From: Cunninghamia lanceolata
Lineage: Eukaryota; Streptophyta; Pinopsida; Cupressales; Cupressaceae
NCBI GenBank assembly: GCA_027924645.1
Contig: BSBN01000140.1
Coordinates: 8,252,501-8,316,500, forward strand
Length of the DNA stretch: 64,000 bases
Direction of reading: 5' to 3'
Below are positions 31,888 to 44,600 of the stretch, piece by piece. The notes beneath the pieces were generated by a model, which saw nothing but the letters and a program-made list of their open reading frames with translations, did not search any database and was not told the origin of the DNA. Each line of letters starts with the position of its first letter. Position 1 is the first letter of the stretch. The translations under genes and the position numbers were made by a program.

Positions 31888-34800
31888 ATGACTGATCCTT
31901 CACCAAAGAAAGCTAAAGCTATGAAGTACAAATACTAGGGTGTGTTCCCCGTAACCTCAGTCACATCTAATGTGGATGAAATTCGAGATACATAAATTGG
32001 TCATGTGGATATGGCTGAGTTTGTAGAATAGACAAAGCAACAGAATCCAAGTCATTTCATGAGAAAGGATTGTAGAGAGTAATATCCACTCAGTTGCATC
32101 TTTTTCTGTAGCAGCCCACAATATTGAGTTTGTTCTTCAAGTGGCTCATTTCTATAACAGGGATAATAGAACATTTGTGGATGCACAAGGCAATGTGATA
32201 ATTTGAGGTTAGATGTAGAATTCTTGGACAAAGTTTTCATGTGTCCTAGTGCAGAAGAAAGTGTAGAGATTGATTTCAGTATTGCTTAGGAGTATGACAA
32301 AGATACCAAGAAAGAAAAAAGACTCATAAACACTAAATGGTTGAAAACTACCATGTCTAATCTTTCTAGATGACCCAAGAGCTTCCCAAGGAGCACTGAC
32401 TTTGTTGAAGAGGTTAGTGACCTGATAACTCTTCTCAGTAGAGATAGAGGGCTTCCTTCTTCCGCTACTTTTTATGATTAGATGTATCCTTATGTCAAAA
32501 TAATCCTCCAAGGTAAACAAATTATTTTCTTTGGTGAGCAGATAAGTAATTCTCTTCATGAGCAATTAACCAAGGTGTCAACAACTTCCAAATTGTACAT
32601 GACATCTTATTTGGTATATGCAACTTATTCTATGAGAAGTTTTCTAGGGTTAACATCAGAAGGAGACCAAAGAGTCATTCCTATGTATTAGTATTACCCT
32701 TAATTGACTCCAAAGGGATCCATTCATCACTTCTGGAGGGTAAATGATGCTTTCTTTGCATTATTTTTTTGTCTTTTTTATCCCCAATTGGAGCAGAAGA
32801 GAGTGTTAGATGAATTCTAGGAGGTGGTGAATAGTTTTGGTTGTCTGTATCTTTAATTACCACCTTTTACTTATCTAAGGGTTGGCTATTTCCAAGGATA
32901 TCCATACATGTTACCCAAATTTCCTTGTGAAAAAATTGTTTTGATGGAGTTATCTCGGCAAATGATTGTTGTGCATAACAAGAAGATGGATTTAAAGAAA
33001 CCTAGCTTCAGGCTTCCCATAGAGATTAGTAGGTACTTCATTGCTACTTCTACAAAAGCTAAGGCTCTTGAGACTGAAATGCAATTGGTAACAATGAAGC
33101 ATTTCAAGAGGAGAAATAATTTTGACTTTAGGAGGGTGAAGGACAAGATCAAGAGGAAGACTCTATCACATGTCCCAATAGTAGAAGATATATGGGCTGA
33201 TCTGAGGACTCAGGAAGAGATCAAGAAATTGGATTACTCCAGGTTAACCCTAAGTCAAATTGAGGACCTGGAATTGGTTATTATTCTAGAAGGAATGATA
33301 GATGATGAAGACACTGTGAATCATAAGTATGTAAATGAAGGTGTTGTCGTTTCTCCTTTGCCTATAGTTTTATGGTCAAAGAAAGAGTTGACTTCAATAA
33401 GGAAAAGGTTTGAGCCTTTCTTGGCAAATACTAATGTGTGGCTGAAAGGCAAAGGGATTGAATTGAAGGATTTTGTCACTGGCTCAAAAGAGGATACTTT
33501 AGAGCAAACAGACAAAAAGGATGAAATAAGAACCAAAAATAAAAGTGATGCACCAAGCTCTTCTAAGGATCCTAAGCCTAAGATAAAATTTGTATCAAAA
33601 GGAGGAAAGGCTAAAGTGACTGAAGAAGAGCCAAGTGGAGAAGAAATGAAAATAGGTGAACATGCAATTGAAGAGCTTATTGTTGAAGAGATGGACACTA
33701 AAGAGAGGTCTTCAGAGGGAAAAGAGGGTGAACAGGGAGCAGAGAAAGAAGACAGATAGGAACAGTTAGTGGAACCAATCATGTCTTCTAAAAAAGACTT
33801 GACACAAGAACCTCAAACTTCTTCTTCTTTACCCACTATGCCTATTTTAGTTTCAATGCCTGTTGTTTCTAGTACTTTAGTTACTCCTATTGTCATACCA
33901 TATTTTGGTTCTTCTACTTCATCTTCTTCTAGGACATTTTTTGATAGTCCTAAAGTTGCTTTTGATGCTATTTTTTTGTTCTTCGGGATCTCTACCAAGT
34001 TTATCTTCTCCTTCATATGACATTGGTGATCAACAAATTTTGGACCAATTTGTTTCAAGTACTAAGAAGGATGCTAATGTTAATGTGTCAGGTGCTTTTT
34101 TTACAAACACTTCTTTGATAATCACTACAACTAGTGTGGGTGCAATTCCTTCTATGCAAGTAATGGGTTCAAATCTAGATGCTAGTTCATCAATGCTTCC
34201 TCCATGGCTCTCAGCCTACACTCCAAAGAGGCAAAAGCAAGCAATCTCTCCAGATGACTTCAATTTTGAGAAGCTAGTACCTGTCAAGGAAAATAATCAG
34301 AAGAAACCTAAGACTCCTTCCCGGTTGTTGGAAGACAAAGGTCATAAGTATGTAGAAATTGGTCAACCTCCACCAAATGCTACCATTGAGAATTTTAACC
34401 TGAGTGATTATTAAATTTCTAGGATTAAACTACGGAAAAACACTCATGAAAGTGCTAAGGCCAAAGTACAATCAACTCCCAATTCTTTGATTATGAAATT
34501 TGATCATGAGAGAGAGATGAAGGATCAATACAAGGCAAGAGCTAAGAAGCTATTTGCAGTAATATGGAAGATCACCTTGTCATTTGAAGTCATTGAGCCT
34601 AAGGCAATTACTATGGAGGATCTTGTTATCTAGAAAGTAGAAAGGACTCATGCTAAGGGAAAAGTAGTTGAAGAATATCTTGAGATAATGCATGCATAAG
34701 GGGAACGTCTCCTAACAAGCATAGTTGAAAAGAAAAATAAAATGGAGAAAGTAAGAAATGAATTAGATGACTTGGTTAACGCTTTATCTCAGGAGGTTGA

Positions 34801-35343
34801 ATATTTGGATGCAAGTCTAGAGAAATGGACTGGTATGAGCAAGATGAAGGTGAAAACCTTGGTATCAATCAGTATACTTTCAAACTGTGAATCATATGTA
34901 GAAACTGAGAAGTCATTGATTCACCATAGCAATGTGTTGAAAGATTTGCTCAAAGATTTGCAAAGTGATCGAGAGCTCAGCACGGACAGTGATGTTGATC
35001 TTATTCACAAGTTGAAAGAGCTTCCGTGTAAATTGATAGGTGATGACCATCATTTTCTTTCAGCTAAGGAGATGGTCTAGGAATTTAAGAGTATGATTCA
35101 GAGAGAATTTGAAGACAAATCTTTTTCAGTCACTTCTCTAGATAATCGTCTGGACAACCAATTAACTCTAGATAATTTGAAAGCTAAGTTGACAAGTCAT
35201 GAGAAAGTGGCTACTACAGTGAAGGATGCAATAACCAAAGCCTTAGTTATTTCCAAGAACACTGCTGGTCCTGACAACCTTGAGATGCAATCAATGTTCA
35301 CCATGTATGAAGGTTTTCTCAAGAAGAATACAGGGAAAAGTTA
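31888..35343 (+). pseudogene. Unrecognised long-ORF family, copy 2 (about 1150 codons, lightly decayed)
   Basis: The frame starts at the ATG at 31888 (MTDPSPKKAKAMKYKY) and can be followed to a TAA at 35341-35343, with about a dozen stops and two or three frame changes. N-terminal region: AHNIEFVLQVAHFYNRDN, then HEQLTKV and MTSYLVYATYSM near 32560-32630, FWRVNDAFFA near 32730, and GYFQGYPYMLPKFPCEKIVL near 32890-32940. The longest open piece, 32908-33759, runs from conserved sequence into a Lys/Glu/Ser-rich disordered tail. A Ser/Thr/Pro-rich part follows (33770-34200), then 34742-35343 with a coiled-coil look (MEKVRNELDDLVNALSQEVE). No enzyme motif is visible. The stop lies 7 bases before a TGTG-starting LTR-like sequence, suggesting the ORF may have been cargo of an LTR element. 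Function unknown. Confidence 0.5.
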
Positions 35344-35350
35344 ATTCAGA

Positions 35351-36330
35351 TGTGCATGCCTTAGTATATTTTTTTAGTTTTGGACATTTCTACATGTACT
35401 TTTTAAATATGCAGTTACATGTAAAAACAAAGGAAGTCCTAAATCAATAAGGACTCTTTTGTTCAATAAGTCAAAGTAGTTAGACTTTTTCCTAGATTAG
35501 CTCTTGGCCTCACCCTATAAATAAAGGGGGCCTCTTTGTAATCTTTTATCTTTTAGTAATTGAAGCAAAACACTGCCAAAATTGATAAGCATTTTTTAGG
35601 CATTGTGTTCAAGTTTATAAATCAAGATTTTATTGATAATAAGAAAGTAAGTGAGCATTCAAACTTTGTTTTGGGAATCTACTTGTAGTGTATGAGAGAT
35701 GTTCTTATGTCTTTTCTCTTGCACTTTCTTATGCAATAGATCGAATCAATAGTGTGAATTCATATAATCTGGGAGGTGATCTAAAGCTGATTTTGGAGTC
35801 TTTGTGCTGCAACATTGCCTTTGGAATTTATATTCTATGTTCTTGAGTAAATGATATTGGAAAGACTTTGAGCTTCTTTTATCTTTTATGTGATTTTATC
35901 ATAGCATTTGGTGAAGACTTTGGGCTGCACCTTATTCTATCAGTTTCTATCTTCAAGTCAGAAAAAGAAATTACAAAAGACTTTGTGCTTATGTGAATTT
36001 CTTAGTTATTTCACACTGGTATCATTTTGAATATTCTTTTGTTCATTCAATCTTGATATTGGTTATTATTGTTCTAATAAGTAGTTTTTTAAGTTCATCA
36101 TACATTTTAAAGACTAAGTTGATACGTCATTTGTGAAAAAAAAGAGAAATAGATGATATGACACCATTCACAAGTTAGTTTATAGTGTACATAAATCTAG
36201 TTAAGTACTTGTTGATTGTAGTGAGCAATAAGAAGGGAGCCTCCCTTTTCTCAAAGGAGAGATTAAATCTCATCATACTGTGGTTGATATAACCATTTTG
36301 CCTCCAATTAGTTGAACACAAAATATTCAC
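35351..36330 (+). repeat. LTR-like sequence preceding a gypsy gag
   Basis: Starts TGTGCATGCC. It has a promoter-like CCTATAAATAAAGG near 35513, followed by a U5-like T-rich stretch. A Tat/Athila-type primer site (36342) and gag (36505) lie downstream, so an LTR is expected here. No second copy is in the window, so both ends are estimates; an alternative right end is TTTCACA at 36015, directly before TGGTATCA. Confidence 0.45.
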
Positions 36331-36341
36331 TCAAAAGTTTT

Positions 36342-36358
36342 TGGCAACTTCGCTAGGG
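36342..36358 (+). other. Primer binding site, Tat/Athila type
   Basis: TGGCAACTTCGCTAGGG resembles the TGGCGACTCCGCTGGGG primer site common in this plant gypsy group, and sits about 150 bases before the gag start, the usual order. Confidence 0.5.
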
Positions 36359-36504
36359 TATGAATACGCATCCAACAACCTCATGCTTTTGTTTGAAGTA
36401 TACCGGTCTCATATGCTTGTAATAGGTTATGTTTTAAATATTTGTTAGTTATTTTGCACTTTGGCTAAACCTAGGTATACAAGAAGTAGAAGAGCATAGG
36501 AATT

Positions 36505-38030
36505 TTGGATCTTATTTTCAAGTTAATGCAACAAAATAATTTCAATTTTCTACCAAAGAGATCTCTTCAACGTAAACTAAGCTTTCTACCTTCCAACATG
36601 AGATCTCCCATACCAAGTGAAGCATCAAGTGTTCCCAGAATTTCACCTATCCCACAAGTTTCTAGGTTTGTAATTATGCCTTTCAATCGACACACAATGG
36701 ATCTTCCTCCTCCTCCAGGGCCATGGGGAAATGTTTTTGGGCCTTTGAATCTTACTCTACCATTGCATGATCTACCCCATTGCTCAAGAAAGAATTTTTT
36801 GAAGTTTTATGGTTATGGAAAAGTTCACCCTGATGAACATATTGTAGTTTTTTACATTGCATGTGGTGTTCTAGGGGTAGAATATGAAGATGTATTTGTA
36901 AGAATTTTTGTTGAGACAATTTAGAGTGTTTCTATAGATTGGTTTTATCATCTTCTATCCCAATCCATCACTCGATGGAATATTCTGTGAACCAAGTTTG
37001 CGGCTAGATTCAAACCTATCAAAGATGCTCATGCCCTCTTGGCTCACCTCACTCAAATAAAGAAGGAACCACAATAACCCATGTGTGAGTTCATTGCAAA
37101 GTTTAATAATCTAACCAATTGGATTCCAACAACTATTCAACCTACATCTAAGAATCAAAAGTGTTTCTTTATAAACACTCAACTCCCATAGGTAAGTTTT
37201 CTCCTATGGCGGGCTAGTCTGTCTGATTTGGCAGTAGCTCAAACTTTGGCTACTAAAATTGAGGACAACTTGATCCTCACTAGAAAAATAAGGAAGGATA
37301 CAAACTGAGCTAAAGGGAATCCTTCTACAAGTACACCTTCCATAAGCACCATGGATCCCATGTTACAAAATTTGGCTAATGAATTGTTAGCTTTGAAGAA
37401 ACAAGAATCTCAAAATATGTCCTTTCCTTCCTACAAGAACATACCAAGGAGAAATTTCCCTAATGCTCCATATCAAAGTAATGTTGCGAGGAACCAAGGA
37501 CAAAATAGGCTTCCCCCTACACAAGGGAGACTTGCTTTGGAGGCACCACCAATTAATGCAGCAGTCAAATACTATGAAGCTGAATAAGAAAATTTCCCCC
37601 AACTTGATCTTGATCAGGATAATATTGCCAACCTCTTCATGGAAGGAGAAGAAGATTTGGCTGGCAACTCAAACATTGGTTTCCTAAATTTTTAGGATGA
37701 AGTGGAACAAGGAGAAGATGCATATGGTGAGTCATATGTTGTTTTCATGCGATCATAGAATCAGTGAAATTAACAAATGGCTGACAAAGGAAAGTCTAAG
37801 GAAGATTCTCATCCTACAATCACCATTGCTAAGAGGGGCACACCTCTACCTTTCCAACCCAGGGATTCAACCCGTGAAAAACAAGTAAGTACATCTAATA
37901 TTCCTTCTTCTTTTATTCCTCAGACCAATACTTCCAATCCAAGACTTCAAAATGAAAGTATTCCTTCTCCCGTACCTACTTCATATCAATCATTTGATAT
38001 AATAGATAATTCTAGAAAGACTAAAATTTA
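36505..38030 (+). pseudogene. Gypsy gag (Tat/Athila-like), broken, with following linker
   Basis: The plus-strand frame gives PPPPGPWGNVFGPLNL, NFLKFYGYGKVHPDEHI and YEDVFVRIFVETI. After a TAG come WFYHLLSQSITRW, KFAARFKPIKDAHALLAHLT and MCEFIAKFNNL, then LAVAQTLATKIEDNL. This is the conserved core of plant Ty3/gypsy gag (retrotransposon gag family). At least five stops interrupt it before 37320. The part from 37351 is a Gln/Asn/Pro-rich linker (MDPMLQNLANELLALKKQ) with no zinc knuckle. No protease or polymerase follows, so the element is truncated after gag. Confidence 0.7.
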
Positions 38031-41000
38031 GATGCCTGAGGTTGAGTATTTGCAAGCTAATCTATATTAGTCTGAAAAGTTAGCTAAATTTGTAAAAATA
38101 AGGTTGCCCCTATAGGGCAAGATTCTTCCCAAAATATTCATGTCATTTCTAAGACAAGAACCTCTCAGAACAATCTAGTTGCTACCTATTGTGTAGATTC
38201 TTGCACGCCATATTGAAGTTTTCAATATCAGTAAAGTTTTAAGGCTTGAAACCTAAAGGATTTAATGACATGCAGCTGGAATGATGTAGTATTTAGATTC
38301 AAGTTTAAAAGAATTCCATGATACAAAGAGAAATGTAGCGTGTATGGTACAACTTATAAAGGAATGCAATATACCCCAAATAGTTGGTATAGTGTGGCAT
38401 GTTGACTAGATTAAGAGGAAGATGCACTGAGAATAAATGTCATAATGTGAAGTCTCCATGTAACATACTCTAGAGGTGTGAACCATCGCATCTAAAGGCA
38501 TGCTTTGTTAGCATGCAATTTCATGGTAACCTCAGTCTCATGGCATTGTTTGATACTAGGATATGAACTGAGGGTGTGACCCTTTTGAAGGTGTGATATC
38601 TGTAATATTCATGATAGAACCATAATACTTGTAAATTGTGAGGTGTTTCCTGTGGAGATATGTGGTGCAGCTTCGTTAAGATAGATGAATATAGCATTCA
38701 ATGATGTATCCACTATACATAGGAGGAGCATCGACCTACCAATAATGGCATTTGGTCAAATAGTAGTATATAGTCACAATGTTTCAGGTTATGGCCCATA
38801 GAGTAAGAGGTCACAACTTTTAATAGGATCAGTCAATATAAATGAGTGGGCATTATAAAAGTAGAGTGGTTAACATGATAAATAGCTAGATAAAACATTG
38901 GCGTTGCCCATGATACCATCATTATTTAATGTGGCAAATATGTATGTATTTCATCTAATAAGTGCTCAACCTTTGAGATCAACAAAGAGCTCCAAGGTGT
39001 GGTTTCAAATGAAGACTCGACTAATATAAAATGACACATCCATGTCAGGTGCTTGTTCAAATACAACTCAGCATATGATGATGGCAAGTTAAATGACACT
39101 GTCTGACCAAGAGAGATGCCATAAATATTCAAGTTGGATGGTCATAGGAGGAATGTGGCCTCTATTGGAGCCACATCACATCATTTTAGAAGAAGGAATG
39201 CACCATATGATTGCAAATGCACATAATACCATGAAACAAGTAGAAAATATTAAGTCTTGAGCATATGAAGAATCAGCCTCTAAATGAATGTGGTGCTGCC
39301 CATAATGATGGCACAGGCTATAAGATCACTTCACAAAGTTTAATCAAAGCCATCGGAAAGAAGGCGTACTAGTATGAGTAGAAGGTGTGGCCTTTATGCA
39401 GAGGTGCCACAAGGAAATTTGATGTGTTCACATTAAGAATGCGCTACCTATTATCGTAGTACAAGGAAGTCATGGCGATGCAAGTTTTAATGTTAAGATT
39501 TGTTTTTATTAGAAAAGAATGCCACCAGTCATAGATACGATGCCCAGCCACTAGTTACAGATATGATGCCTAGCCACCAGTCACAGATAAGACAACAACC
39601 ATTTCTAAGAGGAGCATCATGGTTAAGAGAGGAACTTACTAAAGAAAAACTAGTCTATGGAATGAGGCGTGGCCTCTTAAATGAAATTTTGTGCAATTTA
39701 AAATTTTCAATGTGGCCTCTACCACATGGTCAGCCAATATGAGACACAGAATGCCAAGCATACACCGCTAGCATTCAAAGAAAGGCACAATGAATATGGA
39801 GTGATGGTGCTACCACTGAAAGGGTTTAGCCATCATAGAATCTAAAGCCACATCATAATCAAAGTTGTAGTTAGCTATAAGGGAGGTGTTGCTATTGTAT
39901 ATGGATTAGTATAGTGAAATGGCTCAAAGCAATACAAAGAGGATATTAGATGATAAATGACATCATTCAAGCCAAGGGTGAATGCAGCAACAAAGGATCC
40001 ATTGATCCAAGACCAAATCAACGGCTTGTGAATAGATGAAAAGGAGCCTCTGAAGAAAACCACATGCCAGTTGCAGGTAAAAAGAGAGAAGCTTAAGATG
40101 AATCAGAAGCCACCACATGGGAGTTGCGGAGGATAGAGAAGCGAAGAAGTAAGCAGGATGAACCATGTAGATAAGTCTAAACAGAGATAAATAAAGTGTT
40201 TCATTTCATTTTATTAAATTGCATCAAAAATGGTCACATGAGCTTTCAAATTAGGCTGAGCATTACTTTAATAATGTGAATCTCTTATGTGTGGTGGGCC
40301 CCTCATAAAGTTAAGTTTTAATATATGTTTCATTATTTTTAAAAACTCATGGGAGAAGTCAAGTTAATATAAATAAATTTTTGTTATTAAAGCCTCTCAT
40401 AAAAAATGGTGGGTCCCTTGAGAATAAAGAAAAACTTTATTAGTGACTCTTGTTTTGACTTTCACGGGAACTGGAAAAATGAACCCTAAATCACACATAG
40501 CCATTTTATTTTTCACGACAGCCATAGGAGACAATGGGAGTATTTTTCTTCTCAAGCAGGCTAGAGGTAAATAGATATTTCCAGCCATTGATCCAAAAGA
40601 GAATATTAGTTACACAACCAGATTTGTGCCAGATTTTGTGGGCAGTTGCAGAGATTTCTGGAGTTAGTTGAAGATTTTTTCTTGGTTATAAATATCAGAT
40701 CCAGGTACACATATAAAGGAGTTCTACACAGAGTTCTACATAATTTTTTAGATCAAAGAATTTTGGGAGCAATTAACAGATGTTTTTCTTTTGCCTTTAC
40801 AGTGGTTCTTTCATGAAGATGTAATATTTTACTTTGTGCAAATTCCTGCCTCTATAATTCTTCTTCATTCAAATAAAGAAGTAGTGTTCTGTGCATATCT
40901 GAGTGCCTCTATTTCTAGTTTCTTTAATTATTTATTTCTTTTGGCTCTGATAAACCTGCTCACAAACTGGGTATCAATCATGCAGTTATGCTCTTTAATT

Positions 41001-41122
41001 TCCATTTAAATCTTTCAAGGTTTAATCACTGTGCAACTGGGTAGTTATTTCAATCCAGCGCATTGCCTTAGGGTTAGATTCTATTTCATATTATATCTGT
41101 AATCTTGTTTCATATTATATTC
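38031..41122. other. 3.1 kb without a recognised gene
   Basis: There is no credible frame on either strand. 39519-39594 holds three 26-bp tandem copies built on GCCACCAGTCACAGATA. Around 40680-40740 there is promoter-like sequence (GGTTATAAATATC, then ACACATATAAAGG), which could belong to an old LTR extending to about 41100. I could not find a partner copy. Confidence 0.4.
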
Positions 41123-41298
41123 TATGAGAGCAAGAGGTGGGTATATATAGGATATTCCACCCAAGAAACTCAATACACAACCAATGTGGGATTAAGTGAA
41201 AAAGTCCCTAAGTAAGCTTAACCTAGTGTGAAAAGAGCTAAGGTGGAGAACAAGCTAAGAAAGAGCTAGATAGCAAAGTAACCCTATTCACACTAACA
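41123..41298 (-). repeat. Truncated left LTR (3' LTR) of element C
   Basis: Starts at TATGAGAGCAAGAGG and ends CACACTAACA; nearly identical to 46770-46945. It includes the promoter-like GGGTATATATAGG near 41138. The other 123 bases of the LTR (the counterpart of 46647-46769) are missing, although GGTTAGATTCTATTTC near 41070 may be a diverged remnant. Confidence 0.85.
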
Positions 41299-41310
41299 CC
41301 CCCCCTTAAG
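41299..41310 (-). other. Polypurine tract of element C
   Basis: The minus strand reads CTTAAGGGGGGG immediately before TGTTAG of the LTR. About 360 bases without a gene (41311-41674) follow on the plus strand before the pol frame ends. Confidence 0.85.
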
Positions 41311-41674
41311 TGTAACTTAGGGGAAATGGTGACAAAATGCAAAGATGGGTCCCAGCAACAAGGCCTGATGAGGTACCCATGTACAAAGAATCCCATCCAA
41401 AAAAAAGGAAGGAGAAAACCTAGTGGGAAAAAACTCCCCCATGAGAGCATAAAGCAAGAAGGGTTAATAGACCCCCCAGAAGATATGTCCTGCACCCCCA
41501 AGAGAGACCAAAGATGAACATACTTGCTCTTAGTGAAGGGTTTGGTGAAGATATCCGCAACCTAGTCTATTGTAGGACAATACTAGAAATCAATGACCTG
41601 CTCCTAAATCAGCTCCCTGAGAAAATACATGTGGATCTTGATGTGTTTGGTTCATCGATAATGAATCAGGTTCT

Positions 41675-44600
41675 TCAAGATCTAGATGGCACTCTGGTTG
41701 TCACAGTAAATGACTGAGGGCTTCTGAAAAGTGATGCCAAGTTCAGTGAGGATATTCTGAAGCCAGAGAACCTCAGTGGCAACATTGACAACCCCCTGAT
41801 ACTGAGCCTCAGTTGAAGAAAGAGCAATAGCATGTTTCTTCTTGCTCTACCAATAAATGGGACCAGAACCAAGGTGAAAGTTGTAGCCAGATGTGGACTT
41901 TCGATCATCAAGATCACCAGCCCAATCATAATCAGTGTATCCAACCAAGTCTGAACCTGTGCCTACTACATAGTGAATCCTATACCTGTGAGTGCCCTGT
42001 ATGTAGTGTAAGATGCGTTTGGCAGCCTTCCAATGAAGTTCATGTGATGAAGCGTGAAACAATGCCAACTGCAAATGAAATGTCAGGGCAAGTATGAGTT
42101 AGATAGATGAGGCTACCAACAAGCTGATGATACAAAGTGGCATCAGCAAATGGTGTGGAACACTTTGCCTCAAGCTTGACTCCAGACAAAAAGGGAGTCG
42201 GTATAGGCTTACAATCAGCCATGTGAAAACGAGCCAAAAGATCAAGAGCATACTTGGGCTATGCAAGAGAGATCCCAGAAGAGGTCTGAGTGATCTCAAT
42301 CCTAAGAAAATAATGCAAGAGACCCAAGTCAGTCATGGCAAACCTATCATGCAGAGAAGTCTTGACACTCACAATGATGGATAAGTGCTCCCAGTGACAA
42401 TCAAGTCATCAACATAGAGAGCCAAAAATAGAAGAGCATCCTCCTGTCTCAAGATGTAGACATTTGGATCTAAGTGGCATCGAGAGAACCCAACTAAGAG
42501 AAGAAAGGAGTCCATCTTGGCATACCAAGCCCGTGGGGCTTGTTTGAGGCCATAGAGAGACTTTCTCAGTCTACAAACTAGTGAAGAATCCTGAATGAAC
42601 CCCTGTGGCTGCTCCATGTAAATCTCCTCATGAAGATCCTCGTAAAGAAATGCACTCTTCAAATCCATCTGATGTATAGCCTAACCGTGAGCTGCAGCAA
42701 GAGCAAGTATCAAGCGAATGGAGTTCATCTTGGCGACAGGGGCAAAGGTCTCAGTATAGTCAATGCCAGGAACCTAAGAGAAACCTTTAGCCACAAGCTG
42801 TGCTTTGAACTTGTCAAGTGATCCATCCACTGCAAATTTGGTCCGATAGATCCACTTACACCGAACTAGTTTTCTTCCCTTAGGAAGTGGAACAAGATCC
42901 CAAGTTTTGTTCTGAATCAAAGAGTTGTACTCTTCCTCCATTATTGAATCCCAATCAGCAATACCTAATGCTTCATGAAATGATTGTGGATCTGAAGCTG
43001 TGGCAATGTAGGAATGTAGAATGTCCTGATCTTGTGACCGAGTCCTCCAAGCATCTGAAGGATCCCCAAGAAGAGTCCCTGCTGACTCAAGTGTCTGACG
43101 AGCCCAGTGAGGCATGTGAGGAGATGGAGGAGGAGAATCCCCATCCTCAGACTCTAAACTTTGTGAAGAGGAGGAGGAAACGTCATGATCAACTCTGCAA
43201 GTAGAGATAGCTGAAGGAAAATCATCGAAGTCACTATCTGAATCCATGGTGGAGGAAGGAAGAAGAGAGGATGAGCTAGGAGAGCTTTCCTCAAACTGTA
43301 CACTTTGTTCAATGAAGAGCTCATGTGTCTCAGGATCCAAGAGCCGATATCCTTTGACACCATCAGGATAACCAACAAAGATACAAGGCCAACTCTGTGG
43401 TTCCAAGGCCTTACGCTTCTCTTAAAGAATGTGAGCCCATGCAAGAGTGCCAAAAACTCTGAAGTGCCACACAACAGGTTTCCTACCACACTAGGCTTCA
43501 AAAGGAGTCATTCCCTTCAATGCCTTATGTGGAACTCTATTATGGATGTGAGCAGCACAATTGATAGGTTCTGCCCAATATTTAGGTGCAAGGGAGCATG
43601 CGTGGATCATGCAACCAGCCATCTCTTTCAAGGACCTATTTTTCCTCTCGGCCACACCATTCTGCTAAGGTGTATAGGTAACAGTATGCTAAAGATCTAT
43701 CCCTTCAAGAGTACAAAATTGTTCAAAGCAGTGGTTCACATATTCTCTGCCATTATTGGTGCAGAGAATCTTGACAACTTTCCCAAACTATTTTTCAACA
43801 TGAGCCTTGAACTCCTGAAATCTATCAAATGCTTCTCCCTTCTAATGAAGAAAGTAGACCTAGGTGTATCTAGAATAGTCATTAATGAATGTGAGTAAGT
43901 AGCGAGCCTTGCTAAAAGACAAGGATGGAAATGGACCCGCCACATCACTGTCAACTAGCTCAAGGACTTCTGAAGCCCTCCAAGCCTTCCCTTTGTCAAA
44001 CTTGTCCTCGGGATGTTTTCCTAAGGCACAACCTGAACAAACTCCATCTAAGAAATTGATCTTAGGAAGACCTGTGACCATATCCTGCTTGTTGAGTTGT
44101 TGGAGATAGTAGAAGTTGAGATGGCCAAACCACTCATGCCATAACTTGCTCACAAAATTTGAATGAGTGAGCAAGGTAGTCAAATGTGAATTAGGGACAA
44201 AATGAGAGAAAGCATATAGTCGAGACTCGTGATCAGCCTTACCAGCTACAAGAAGTGCATTATCTTCAAGACTCCTGATGGTGACAGAATCGGAAGTGAA
44301 CTCAAATTTTCTACCATTCTAGGCAATCTAATAGACTGAGAGAAGGTTAGTTGACAGATTAGGTACACAAAGGACATCCTCAAATGTACCAGTGCCAGCA
44401 TCAACAAAACCTTTCCCGATGACTTCAATAGGAGAGTCATCCCCAATGAGAATGTGGGGCACCGAACAAGGCTCCAATAAGGAAAACTATTCTCTAATAG
44501 AACCCATGTGATGTGAGGCACTTGAGTCAAGAATCCACTGCTGAGAAGAATCTACAGTAGCAACTAGTGTAGTTGCTTTCCCTTTTGCTGATTTTGATGG

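Noticed and set aside
36017..36024. TGGTATCA as primer site, with the LTR ending at 36015
   Set aside because: Only eight bases match and the downstream gag is of the Tat/Athila type, whose primer site is better matched at 36342; kept as an alternative.
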